A stretch of DNA of 64,000 nt from G016756615 sp050958605 (GTDB taxonomy: Bacteria > Pseudomonadota > Alphaproteobacteria > Rhizobiales > Rhizobiaceae), in NCBI RefSeq assembly GCF_050958605.1, contig NZ_JBJHDO010000007.1:1-64000 (forward strand), written 5' to 3'. The position numbers were made by a program, and so were the translations under genes. The notes beneath the pieces were generated by a model, which saw only the letters and a program-made list of their open reading frames with translations, did not search any database and was not told the origin of the DNA. Position 1 is the first letter of the stretch. The number at the start of each line of letters is the position of its first letter. Below are positions 51,375-59,046 of the stretch, piece after piece.

Positions 51375-51570
51375 TCGCTACCTCGACTGCCAACTCGCCT
51401 CCGAGGACGCCTTTCATAGCCTGATCGAAAGCATCATCGCGGCGGGCTGGACGGCCGACGAGGCGGCTTACGCCGTGACCGGCCTTGCCCAGGCCCATCT
51501 CCTCGCCCGGGCGGCCAACAAGCAGACTGACGCCAAAATCCAGTCCCTTCGCGGAAAGGCGCTTCGCTGA
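51334..51570 (+). CDS. Small phage hypothetical protein
   Basis: A 78-aa protein from ATG 51334 (GGAG upstream), overlapping the previous gene's end. Helical, with DRYLDCQLASEDAFHSLIES and AGWTADEAAYAVTGLAQAHL. Its TGA overlaps the next ATG. Confidence 0.6.
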   Translation: MTVSPPKTALPYVDRYLDCQLASEDAFHSLIESIIAAGWTADEAAYAVTGLAQAHLLARAANKQTDAKIQSLRGKALR

Positions 51571-51761
51571 TGCCCGTCCGGCTCACCATCGAAATCGACG
51601 ACGAAGTGGCGGACGCGATGGATAAGATGGTGGCCGACATGAATCTCGATTTCCCCCGCGAGTTAGCCGCTGCGGCTGCGCTGCGTGATTGGCTTATTGC
51701 CGTCGGATATCTCCAGAACGATGATCTCGAGGAAGATACGCCGCCCGAGGGCGAGGCGTGA
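51570..51761 (+). CDS. Small RHH-like protein
   Basis: A 63-aa protein: VRLTIEIDDEVADAMDKMVA then LDFPRELAAAAALRDWLIAV, a strand-helix-helix pattern like ribbon-helix-helix antitoxins. Starts on the last base of the preceding stop. No toxin partner seen next to it. Confidence 0.58.
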   Translation: MPVRLTIEIDDEVADAMDKMVADMNLDFPRELAAAAALRDWLIAVGYLQNDDLEEDTPPEGEA

Positions 51762-52210
51762 AATTCTATACGCAATAGGGCCCGCGTCCCGTTCGGGGGC
51801 TACTGGGACGCGGGCCGCCGAAGCTCCCTTCGACCGGTTGGGGGATGGCCAAGATCGCTCCGCCGGGGCTAAACACAACGGAGGGAGCTTTGTTCCGGTC
51901 GCGCGCAACCATTCGTCGCGCGAACAACTCGATTCGAGGTTCGCCGAATGGCAAAAAAGGCCCGGCCGAAGCCGAGCCAAGACTTGGGGATGACGGGCAT
52001 GGAGGGGGAGGGTCATGGGAATGCCCGTCGGCAACCTAACGGCGAAATGGCGCCTATGTTCCCCTACTAGTCAAACTATCCCCACCTCTCCGACAGGACG
52101 ATGGAGGTGGTGAATACGATCCGTCCGGATTCATCCCAAACCGAAATCGAAACCTCTCCGGCCGGCCGGCCTGGCAGCAAATCTCGTAGGAAGTCCGGCA
52201 GGGACGGTAA
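51762..52210. other. Non-coding stretch with dyads
   Basis: No convincing gene in about 450 bp. It opens with a strong hairpin (listed separately). A plus-strand 51-aa frame at 52101-52256 exists but has a weak start context and runs through the minus-strand terminator stem, so I do not call it. Confidence 0.45.
51779..51816 (+). terminator. Strong hairpin after the SRAP operon
   Basis: GGCCCGCGTCCC (51779-51790) pairs perfectly with GGGACGCGGGCC (51805-51816), a 12-bp stem with a 14-nt loop, 18 nt past the last stop codon of the operon. No T-run follows, so it may be an mRNA 3'-stabilising hairpin or a rho-assisted terminator. Confidence 0.6.
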
Positions 52211-52249
52211 GCAAAAAAGACCCGGCCCGGAGTGGTGCTACCGGGCCGG
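52211..52249 (-). terminator. Rho-independent terminator, minus strand
   Basis: CCGGCCCGG (52222-52230) pairs with CCGGGCCGG (52241-52249). Reading the minus strand, the stem is followed by GTCTTTTTTGC. This is a textbook intrinsic terminator about 52 nt past the stop of the 39-aa minus-strand gene, and supports that gene. Confidence 0.75.
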
Positions 52250-52300
52250 CAGGTAAGGCGAGCCACCTGAGGGTGGGGTACTGGGGGGTATGGCGGCTCG

Positions 52301-52420
52301 CTACCCATAAAACGCCTCAACAGGTCGAGCCGTTCCATTAGCGATCTGCGATATGACTAGCCACTTATGCTTTAGGTACTGCTGCCGGCTTTCGTCGCTG
52401 GCCAGATTTCTGACGAGCAT
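52301..52420 (-). CDS. 39-aa micro-protein with strong SD and own terminator
   Basis: ATG 52420 is preceded on the minus strand by AAGGAGGCCACC, an excellent ribosome binding site. The product begins MLVRNLASDESRQQYLKHKW and ends in ARPVEAFYG. A good intrinsic terminator follows about 50 nt after the stop. The independent monocistronic unit argues that it is expressed. No family recognised. Confidence 0.6.
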   Translation of the reverse strand: MLVRNLASDESRQQYLKHKWLVISQIANGTARPVEAFYG

Positions 52421-52586
52421 GGTGGCCTCCTTGGCGGGAGGTAGCATGACCAAGACAGAGGTCACCGTCGATTACTGGATCTTGGTAGTGACTTGCGCTC
52501 CCTCGCCGTCGGCCCGGAGTTGACGGTCTGACGGAATGCACGGAAAGTGGTAGCTCTTTGTTCGAGGACGCCCGGGGAGCGAACCT

Positions 52587-52832
52587 ATGCAACTTCATCA
52601 ACGTGGCGTTGACCTTCTGGTGAACGTCCTCGACTCTATCGATCGCGTCGACCAGCTTACAGCTGCCGATACACGGGCCTTGCTTCAGGAAGTCGCTGAA
52701 GTCATGAGCCTCATCCTTGAGCGTGACGCTCGGCTCGCCCTAAAAATGGAGCGGCGCTACAGCGCGGAACAGCTGGCGCGCGAAACGATGCAGGTTCAAG
52801 CGAACCCAAAGAAATCACCGCGGCGGCGGTAA
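52587..52832 (+). CDS. Small phage hypothetical protein
   Basis: An 81-aa helical protein: LLVNVLDSIDRVDQLTAADT, ALLQEVAEVMSLILERDARL, then a basic tail KKSPRRR. No family recognised; first gene of a rightward group after the terminator region. Confidence 0.55.
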   Translation: MQLHQRGVDLLVNVLDSIDRVDQLTAADTRALLQEVAEVMSLILERDARLALKMERRYSAEQLARETMQVQANPKKSPRRR

Positions 52833-52909
52833 CCGACGCGAAACCTAATGCACGAGAAGCTGCAGACTTGGAGCGGCGGAACGTTCGGTCTTTTCCGCTG
52901 TTCTGTGCG

Positions 52910-53104
52910 ATGGCGAAAGGCGGTATAAATCCTGGCGTGATTGAATGGATCCGGAGGGAAATCGCGCGAATAAGGGCCTTCATCCATTCGCAGCCGCAAC
53001 ACGAAGAACTGACTGACGTGGACACATTGTTGTCGGTCGCAGAATCCGAAGCGGAACGGCACAAGGGGGACAGCAAGCCTGATGACGGCGACGCGAAGGG
53101 CTAA
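52910..53104 (+). CDS. Small phage hypothetical protein
   Basis: A 64-aa protein from ATG 52910 (MAKGGINPGVIEWIRREIAR, then an acidic tail). TTG 52868 would add 14 residues; neither start has a clear ribosome binding site. Low-confidence but consistent codon use. Confidence 0.42.
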   Translation: MAKGGINPGVIEWIRREIARIRAFIHSQPQHEELTDVDTLLSVAESEAERHKGDSKPDDGDAKG

Positions 53105-53296
53105 TAGCAACTCTCCGCCTTTTGCAGGAACTGTGGAGCAGCCCCAAACGCAGAAAAAGCCCCGACGGCGTGAACCGGCGGGGGGGGGGGTGAGCCGAGA
53201 TCGCTACCTCAATCTCAGATCACATTCGTCTATCGACTCTACTCACGATTTCTGCATCATGGCCCAGGCTCTGGGGAGGGCTTCGGGGACGGGCAC

Positions 53297-53623
53297 GTGC
53301 AAGATGCAATCAAGTCACTAATCGACGCCTGCAAAGGGCATCACGATCTGCTGGCCTTTATCGGGATTGGCATTCTGACGGCCGCCGTCGCCATATCCAC
53401 CGCCTCGGTAACCATGACCATCGCGTTCCCCATGATAATGGGTGTATTGTGGGTCGGGTCGCGATATGCTCTTTTCAAGTTACAGTCGCAGGAACGATTG
53501 CGTGATATGCGACACCGTGCGCTAGAGAACTCGCAACGAGTTTTGGATAAGCGCGTTTCGGACGAAGAGTTGGACCTGATCGTTTGGTCTCGGAAGAACA
53601 CGGAGGGAAACGATGAGCGTTGA
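53297..53623 (+). CDS. Phage membrane protein
   Basis: A 108-aa protein from GTG 53297 with two adjacent membrane helices (LLAFIGIGILTAAVAISTAS and MTIAFPMIMGVLWVGSRYAL) and a charged C-terminal coil (QERLRDMRHRALENSQRVLD). It overlaps the next gene by 11 nt. Could be holin-like by topology; not provable. Confidence 0.58.
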   Translation: MQDAIKSLIDACKGHHDLLAFIGIGILTAAVAISTASVTMTIAFPMIMGVLWVGSRYALFKLQSQERLRDMRHRALENSQRVLDKRVSDEELDLIVWSRKNTEGNDER

Positions 53624-54167
53624 AACCGTAGGATCACTCGCCCTGTCGGGTGCGATCGGCGCCGTTTTTGGCGGGGTCATCACGAACATGTGGTACGCCA
53701 CAAAGCAGCAGGAGAACCGCTGCCAGTTTCTCAAGGACTTTGGGCGCCAGCTCGATGATGCGTTCTCAACCGCCGACACGCTTCTGACCAACATGGACCT
53801 GCCGAAGGAAGTCAGAATAGCGCTCATTCGCCTTCTGGCCGGCCATGCCGACACAGGGCTTGGATCCCGTATGGCCGACGCTTTCCTTCAGGTGGCGTTT
53901 CAACCCCGTGATGACGATGAAACGAATCCCCTCACGGAGGCGATGACGGCTCTATTCTCACACAATCGCTCGCTCGCTAAGTCCGCACATATGGCGCTGT
54001 CGACGCTGGTTATGGGGCTACTTGTGGTCCACAAGGGCGACACGATGCAGGTGGACAAGGTTAAGTCGCAGGCTGCGAAAGACCCTGAAACGCTGCTCAA
54101 CCGAGTATTCCAAGCATTTCGAAACGGCGGCGGCGGGACCAACCACAAGCAGCCGAAGTTCGCCTAG
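53613..54167 (+). CDS. Membrane-anchored phage hypothetical protein
   Basis: A 184-aa protein with one N-terminal membrane helix (GSLALSGAIGAVFGGVITNM) and a helical soluble domain ending in a Gly-rich, basic tail. Coupled with the preceding membrane protein gene. A small CCCC-loop-GGGG stem followed by TTTT (54184-54199) may terminate this pair. Confidence 0.58.
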   Translation: MSVETVGSLALSGAIGAVFGGVITNMWYATKQQENRCQFLKDFGRQLDDAFSTADTLLTNMDLPKEVRIALIRLLAGHADTGLGSRMADAFLQVAFQPRDDDETNPLTEAMTALFSHNRSLAKSAHMALSTLVMGLLVVHKGDTMQVDKVKSQAAKDPETLLNRVFQAFRNGGGGTNHKQPKFA

Positions 54168-54221
54168 TTCCATAAGCGCCCGGCCCCGGCTGGGGTTTTG
54201 CATGTCAGGTGCCCAAACACG

Positions 54222-54254
54222 AAAAGCGCCCCGCCAGTCGAAGCCCGCGGGGCG
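54222..54254 (-). terminator. Terminator of the degenerate excalibur gene
   Basis: GCGCCCCGC (54226-54234) pairs with GCGGGGCGC (54246-54254). On the minus strand the stem is followed by TTTTC. It lies about 65 nt beyond the stop of the minus-strand gene at 54319. Confidence 0.6.
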
Positions 54255-54318
54255 CGTGACATGCGTCGACCAAATTTGTGTTAAGGCGGTGTGATCTGAC
54301 GGCGACGATGCCTATCAG

Positions 54319-54690
54319 TTAACGGCGATGCCCGACGTAGCGAAAATATGGCTTGGAGGCGATACCGTCATTGTCCGCGTCGTGGGACGGCCAGTATCCG
54401 GGCTGCCCCCGGCGAGCAGGTGCTAGCCCCACGGCCCGCGCTGCTGTGCAGTTCGGCGACGCGGCCAAATGCCAGAATGCATCCCCGATAGAGCTGATGC
54501 GAACCGACTGAAGCGGCTTCCAGAGGATCAGCGCCACCACCGAGATCATAGCAACCGCAAAGCCGAAACGGGAGAGCGGACGCTTTAGGTGGCTCCATCG
54601 CTCCGCCCACCGACGGTGACGACGACGGCGCGCCGCAGCCTCGATGTTCAGTATGTGCGCGCCGCCGCCGGCAGCTTTACCCCTCACCAT
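54319..54690 (-). CDS. Excalibur-like membrane protein with altered Ca loop (copy 2)
   Basis: A 123-aa protein: a basic N-terminus, one membrane helix (FGFAVAMISVVALILWKPLQ) and an excalibur domain NCTAARAVGLAPARRGQPGY, HDADNDGIASKP. Compared with copy 1 (42533-42871), the conserved Cys-Glu after the DxDxDG loop is Ser-Lys. The domain's disulfide partner is therefore missing and the loop charge changed. Membrane helix and spacing are otherwise parallel, so the two are paralogues. Confidence 0.72.
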   Translation of the reverse strand: MVRGKAAGGGAHILNIEAAARRRRHRRWAERWSHLKRPLSRFGFAVAMISVVALILWKPLQSVRISSIGDAFWHLAASPNCTAARAVGLAPARRGQPGYWPSHDADNDGIASKPYFRYVGHRR

Positions 54691-54942
54691 CCCGCCAGCA
54701 TTGCATGCAGGCGGAAAGCACGGGTTTATTGATTCCTGAGGACTTTACGCAATCGCCGATGGAAAACTGCGCCGCCTTGAGCCGACGAGCGAACGACAGG
54801 GCTTTAAGCGCTAGGTGCTCTGCCTCTCTACCGGAATCTCACAAATCAATTCTCGAGTCGATTTAGATTGATTAGAATATCTAAGTCTTTCTCGAAATGA
54901 TCTATAATAATAATCCTCTCGATCTTCATAGATCGGATTTGG

Positions 54943-55443
54943 ATGCACGCCATGCCTGACACGGAACAATTAAAGGGCAATCGATTAGAAAAAGCACAGC
55001 ATTATTTAGATAATGATTTGCACAACCAACGCAGTTGGTATTCCGCGCGATCATCGTCATACAAGTTCAGAACACAGGTGCTCGCCTTCTCGATAATCGC
55101 GGCGGGAAGCGCGACGACTTTTGCGCAGTTATTCAAGGACTCGCCATGGGTACCCATTATCACGGCTGCCCTAGGGGCCTATATCGCTTTGGCTGAGGGC
55201 TGGCAGCGCATATCCCGTTATGGAGAAACTTGGCTCACCTATCGAATGGCTGCGGAAAAGATAAAACGCGAACAGCGTCTTTACATAAACGCAGCTGGCG
55301 CATACCGGGGACTGAACGATGAAGATGCCTTCGTTCATTTTGTGGAAGGCGTAGAGAGCATTGTTGCCGAAGAGCAGCAGATATACTGGCAAAGTCGCCA
55401 CCTTCCGAATTCAGCTGTTCACATTGCAAGTATCCAGTCATGA
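54943..55443 (+). CDS. SLATT/DUF4231-like two-TM protein, candidate pore effector
   Basis: A 166-aa protein. An N-terminal helix with Tyr/Trp (YLDNDLHNQRSWYSARSSSY), two close membrane helices (about 46-63 and 68-86), then EGWQRISRYGETWLTYRMAA and EKIKREQRLYINAAGAY, the conserved post-TM helix of DUF4231/SLATT proteins. SLATT families are predicted membrane effectors in nucleotide-linked conflict systems. ATG 54943 or 54952 may start; the upstream 110 bp are very AT-rich. It overlaps the TIR gene by 4 nt, implying one functional unit. Confidence 0.82.
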   Translation: MHAMPDTEQLKGNRLEKAQHYLDNDLHNQRSWYSARSSSYKFRTQVLAFSIIAAGSATTFAQLFKDSPWVPIITAALGAYIALAEGWQRISRYGETWLTYRMAAEKIKREQRLYINAAGAYRGLNDEDAFVHFVEGVESIVAEEQQIYWQSRHLPNSAVHIASIQS

Positions 55444-57233
55444 GCGCACTGGATCGCGCCGTTATACATGGGGTTGAGTGCACGAGCACGGAGCTAAATC
55501 CAAGCAGCCGGCGGCAAGTCGGCACCGAAAAGTTCCGCATATTTCTCTCCTATTCCCGCAAAGACATCACTTTTGCCGATCAGCTGGCAACAGCGCTAGA
55601 AGCATTCACCTATGACGTATCGATCGATCGCAAGAGTATTCATGGGGCTGAGAATTGGCGCGAGCGCTTGGGCTCAATGATTCTTGAAGCCGATAGCGTC
55701 GTCTTCCTACTGACGCCGAACTCGGCCGGGTCCGATGTATGTAGATGGGAGATCGATAGAGCGCTCGAACTTAACAAACGGATTGTTCCCGCCCTCCTTG
55801 CGCCCTTGGGGAGTTCGAAGCTTCATCCCGCTCTGCAGCAGCTGAACTATGTTCGATTCTTTGCTGATCCAGCCGCGCCCGGATCTGGTTGGGGCTCAGG
55901 GTTGGCACAGCTCAACGCCGCGCTCTCTGTGGACGTTGATTGGATACGCGAGCACACGAGAGTGGCTGGCTTGGCAAGCCGATGGGAGAAAAGCGACTGT
56001 CACCCGGATCTCCTAGTGCGGGGATCAGAGCTGGTGGCACTGCGCCAATGGCGCAATACCATCCCATTGAAGGCGCCGGCCCTCACCCCTCTGCAGTCCG
56101 CATTTCTTGAGGCCAGCGAAACCGCAGAGGTAGCTCAGCAGAATTCCGAGCGCGAGCGATTGGCGGAAGTGAAAATCGCTCAAGACGCTCGAGCGGCGGC
56201 GTTGCGAGAGAAAGAGACAGCCTTGGAACAAGCAGCGGACGCCCATCGCAGGCGCGCACGATGGAGAAATCTCCTGTTTGCGGTGGTAACGGTAGCCGCG
56301 GCACTTACCGGATGGCTGTTCTTGCAGGCGCTGGATGAGAGAAGAGAAGCTGAAGCCTACTTTCAAAGGGCAACAGCAGCCGAGCTTGCAGCCCGTCGGG
56401 CCGAAGCCGAAGCTACGAAATCTGCCCTTCAGGCCGTGACTAATGAATTTATGACGAGCGTGGCGCTGCTGAACGCCGAGCCTTTTAACATCGCAAACCG
56501 GGACAACTATTTAGAGACTGGAGTTAGGCTCGGATTCGCGCTGATCCGGAACAATCGAAACACTGAAGCACTCCAGCAGTTTGAGACAGTACGAAGGAAG
56601 CTCGACGAACATTTCATCCGTGTCGATAAAGATTCCGAATCCTACTATTCTGCGCTAGTGAAGGTCGGTGCGGCGGCGGCCAAAATCAACCAGCAACCGC
56701 CAACTTCCACTGGTCGTGCATCGATCAACGACGAACTGTCCGGTGCACTAGCACTGATTAATAGTGTTGTTGGCAAACCAGATCTGGAAGCAAAGTGGGC
56801 TGAAGACCTGTTTCGCGCCTACTTTTACGTGATCAATTTCCAACTTGCTTCCGGCAACTACTCTGCGGCGTCTGTTCTTGCATCTGACATCGATGCTCGA
56901 ATCTCTTTAAGCGCACCCATTCCCCGCCTTAAAGCAAGATCAAAAGGGCTTTTGGCTTGGTGCGCCATCCTTTCAAAAAACAAAGAGGAGGCAATGACTT
57001 CATCGTTAGACGTAATAAGATTTACTGACGAGCACAAAATGCATGACCTGTCCACCCTCCGATTGAACTACGCTCATGCACTACTTATTAATGGCGACGA
57101 AACGCAAGCAAGATTAGAATACATGAAATATCGGCCTGACGACGTCAAATCTGACTTTGAGCAAATGTTAAAAGCTGGTCTATGCTATCCTTTATTCAAA
57201 GAGTATTCCGAAATATCGCCAGCGTGCAAATGA
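55440..57233 (+). CDS. TIR-domain protein with TM and helical-repeat C-terminus
   Basis: A 597-aa protein. TIR domain at about 30-165, starting KFRIFLSYSRKD, with putative catalytic Glu104 in SDVCRWEIDRAL. A linker at 185-230 has RGSELVALRQW and LTPLQSAFLEASE, a pattern seen in TIR proteins followed by a TM and repeats. A coiled coil (235-275), membrane helix about 278-296, a second coiled coil and a C-terminal TPR-like helical region (about 335-590) follow. Known TIR enzymes cleave NAD+ or make cyclic ADPR signals; whether this one does is inferred. It is coupled to a SLATT gene, suggesting sensor/enzyme plus membrane effector. Confidence 0.85.
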   Translation: MSALDRAVIHGVECTSTELNPSSRRQVGTEKFRIFLSYSRKDITFADQLATALEAFTYDVSIDRKSIHGAENWRERLGSMILEADSVVFLLTPNSAGSDVCRWEIDRALELNKRIVPALLAPLGSSKLHPALQQLNYVRFFADPAAPGSGWGSGLAQLNAALSVDVDWIREHTRVAGLASRWEKSDCHPDLLVRGSELVALRQWRNTIPLKAPALTPLQSAFLEASETAEVAQQNSERERLAEVKIAQDARAAALREKETALEQAADAHRRRARWRNLLFAVVTVAAALTGWLFLQALDERREAEAYFQRATAAELAARRAEAEATKSALQAVTNEFMTSVALLNAEPFNIANRDNYLETGVRLGFALIRNNRNTEALQQFETVRRKLDEHFIRVDKDSESYYSALVKVGAAAAKINQQPPTSTGRASINDELSGALALINSVVGKPDLEAKWAEDLFRAYFYVINFQLASGNYSAASVLASDIDARISLSAPIPRLKARSKGLLAWCAILSKNKEEAMTSSLDVIRFTDEHKMHDLSTLRLNYAHALLINGDETQARLEYMKYRPDDVKSDFEQMLKAGLCYPLFKEYSEISPACK

Positions 57234-57264
57234 TGCTCTGGAACAAATGACGCAGTGAGGAACC

Positions 57265-58119
57265 ATGATGCTTAATATTGAGAGAACCCTTTCTAGGTGT
57301 CGAAGGGCGAGCTTTGTGTTTTCAGTAGGTGTGCTGCTCGGGGGCCTCACTGAAACCGGACATGCCGAAACAAGATGCCGTATCGCCGACCCACGTGATC
57401 CAACTTTGAATGTCCGCGATGCACCTGGCGGCACAGTGATAAACAGACTCAAGAATGGACGCGTGGTTCGAGTCGACCAAGTCGAACAGGATTCGCGCGG
57501 TCGTAGCTGGGCCTTTGTGTCGGGCAGCTACAATGGCGAATGGCGAAATTGGGGGTGGGTTTTTCAAAAATCATTGCGCTGCAATTTGGACAACGCGCCT
57601 AGAGAAATAGTCTCCGTTAGAACTCTCCGTTCAGCTGGTCTCTCGCCTCAGAGCGCTTTCAGCTACACGCCATTCCCTATTAGCTGCGATATAGTGCCGA
57701 ATGGCTGGGGCGTTACGATAAGTAAAAAACTGTACAATTACTACAGAAACAGAGGTTTTTCAGAACGCGCACTTTGTCTTGCGTTGGGGTCGAACGAAGT
57801 GCATTTCGATCCTGAAACGGGTGAGCCGTTGCCTCTCTATCAACTATCTGGCGATTGGTTAAAGCAGTGGTACCCTATGCATCTTCCAGATTGCTACAGG
57901 ACGGTTGAAATTGTTCAAAGCGGACTGCCGGCCTACATCGTGGGTTGGAGACCAACTGGCTGTCGCATGCGCTACCACCCAGCGACTGGCGAGAAAATTA
58001 GTAATTCTCGCGTCGTCCAGCTTATGTCGGGTGGCGAGGCGGGCCCTGGAACTGACGAGGACAACCAAAGCAGCTCTGTATCTGAGGAGCGCCTCCAGGA
58101 GCTATTGCTTGGAAGGTAA
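57265..58119 (+). CDS. Secreted SH3-domain protein
   Basis: A 284-aa protein with a signal peptide (SFVFSVGVLLGGLTETGHAE) and a bacterial SH3 domain at about 37-105: CRIADPRDPTLNVRDAPGG, VVRVDQVEQDSRGRSWAFVS and WGWVFQKSLRC. A Cys-containing C-terminal domain of unknown fold follows. It lies 31 nt after the TIR gene and could be its third component or independent cargo. Last gene before attR. Confidence 0.75.
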   Translation: MMLNIERTLSRCRRASFVFSVGVLLGGLTETGHAETRCRIADPRDPTLNVRDAPGGTVINRLKNGRVVRVDQVEQDSRGRSWAFVSGSYNGEWRNWGWVFQKSLRCNLDNAPREIVSVRTLRSAGLSPQSAFSYTPFPISCDIVPNGWGVTISKKLYNYYRNRGFSERALCLALGSNEVHFDPETGEPLPLYQLSGDWLKQWYPMHLPDCYRTVEIVQSGLPAYIVGWRPTGCRMRYHPATGEKISNSRVVQLMSGGEAGPGTDEDNQSSSVSEERLQELLLGR

Positions 58120-58449
58120 GTCTGCGCCAGACAAACTTTAGCCGTCAGCTTCGCTATCTACTGGTTTCCCGTGTCGGCTTCTATGGCGGCGTCCGTCCGG
58201 TGAGTACCCGCCGCAGCTACAGCAGCTGAGATCAGTGCCAGCAGCTAACATGGATCGAGGCCGGAGCCGTTTGATCCCAGTTCATTCTAAGGCATAAGCC
58301 CCAGGACCAACTGCAAGCTGGGCACCAGCGCCTTCAACGTGGCGGGCTGGAATCGGGCGCAATAGCTCGGAGCAGAGCGTTTCAGAAGCGGCTTATTTGA
58401 CGGATATTTGACGCTTTCGCGTCAGCCCAACGTAAGTGCATGAAAAGGT
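58120..58449. other. Right-end non-coding stretch of the element
   Basis: 330 bp between the SH3 gene and the tRNA core repeat. I see no coding frame. It is the expected place for attachment-site arm sequences, but no clear repeat shared with the left end inside 25131-25267 was found by eye. Confidence 0.4.
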
Positions 58450-58499
58450 TGGTACGCCCAAGGGGAATCGAACCCCTGTTTGCGCCGTGAGAGGGCGCC
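58450..58499 (-). repeat. attR: 50-bp core repeat within intact tRNA-Glu
   Basis: Identical over 50 bp to 25081-25130. This copy completes the functional tRNA gene: the 5' half (58500-58524) is host sequence and the 3' half was supplied by the element. Confidence 0.92.
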
Positions 58500-58524
58500 G
58501 TCCTGACCGCTAGACGATGGGCGC
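58450..58524 (-). tRNA. tRNA-Glu (CTC anticodon)
   Basis: Read on the minus strand: acceptor GCGCCCA (58524-58518), D arm with TCTAGCGGTCAGGAC, anticodon loop CCTCTCACG (anticodon CTC), T arm GGGGTTCGATTCCCC, acceptor 3' strand TGGGCGT, discriminator A and encoded CCA. All stems pair (one G-U at position 1). It is the integration site of the element. Confidence 0.93.
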
Positions 58525-58629
58525 GTTGGAAGCCGCTACATAGAGTGGGCTTTTTGAAAAAGCAACTCCCCGCAAGCGAGTTTCTTTCGATCCCCATGAA
58601 TGTGGCGCGGCAGACGAAAATCGCACTGT

Positions 58630-59046
58630 TCAGAAGCTCTTCGCAGGTTCCAGCAGATCCCAGAGATTGCCGTAGAGATCGGCAAAGACCGCGACCGTGC
58701 CGTAGGCTTCGGTGCGGGGCTCCTCGCGGAAGCTCACGCCGCGCGCGAGCATCGCCTGGTGGTCGCGCTGGAAATCGTCGGTCTCGAGAAACAGGAAGAC
58801 GCGGCCGCCGGTCTGGTTGCCGATGCGGGAGGATTGTTCCGCCCCCACCGCGCGCGCCAGCAGAAGCCTGGCGCCATGCCCTGAATCCCGGGAGGGCATC
58901 ATCGTGACCCAGCGCTTGCCGTCGCCGAGATCGATATCCTGTTCTGGTACGAAGCCAAGCTTGTCCCCGTACCAGGCGATCGCCTCGTCATAGTCGCGCA
59001 CGACAAGCGCAACGGTCGCCACCCTTCGCTTACCGGCGCCGCTCAC
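58630..59046 (-). CDS. VOC-superfamily (glyoxalase-like) protein
   Basis: A 138-aa protein with paired beta-alpha-beta-beta-beta modules: VATVALVVRDYDEAIAWYGD, KLGFVPEQDIDLGDGKRWVT, then VFLFLETDDFQRDHQAMLAR and VAVFADLYGNLWDLLEP. Typical of VOC metal enzymes; the substrate is unknown. It overlaps the upstream DUF6476 gene's stop. Confidence 0.85.
   Translation of the reverse strand: MSGAGKRRVATVALVVRDYDEAIAWYGDKLGFVPEQDIDLGDGKRWVTMMPSRDSGHGARLLLARAVGAEQSSRIGNQTGGRVFLFLETDDFQRDHQAMLARGVSFREEPRTEAYGTVAVFADLYGNLWDLLEPAKSF

Larger units (their letters stand above)
25081..58499. mobile_element. 33.4-kb integrated prophage-like element in tRNA-Glu
   Basis: The element is bounded by a perfect 50-bp direct repeat (25081-25130 and 58450-58499) that is the 3' end of tRNA-Glu. 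The integrase gene starts 137 bp inside the left repeat. Contents: integrase, excisionase-like gene, overlapping micro-genes, HTH regulators, tail-collar and internal-virion-like genes, nuclease, SRAP protein, many phage orphans and two conflict-system-like cargo blocks. I find no terminase, portal, protease or capsid gene. It is a defective prophage, a satellite or a prophage-derived island. Confidence 0.9.

Noticed and set aside
52054..52338. 94-codon minus-strand frame
   Set aside because: It runs straight through a textbook minus-strand terminator and overlaps the better supported 39-aa gene.
52446..52523. 25-codon frame after GGGAGG
   Set aside because: Good ribosome binding site but very short and not protein-like after the first ten residues; the GGAGG arises within the leader of the opposite-strand micro-gene region.
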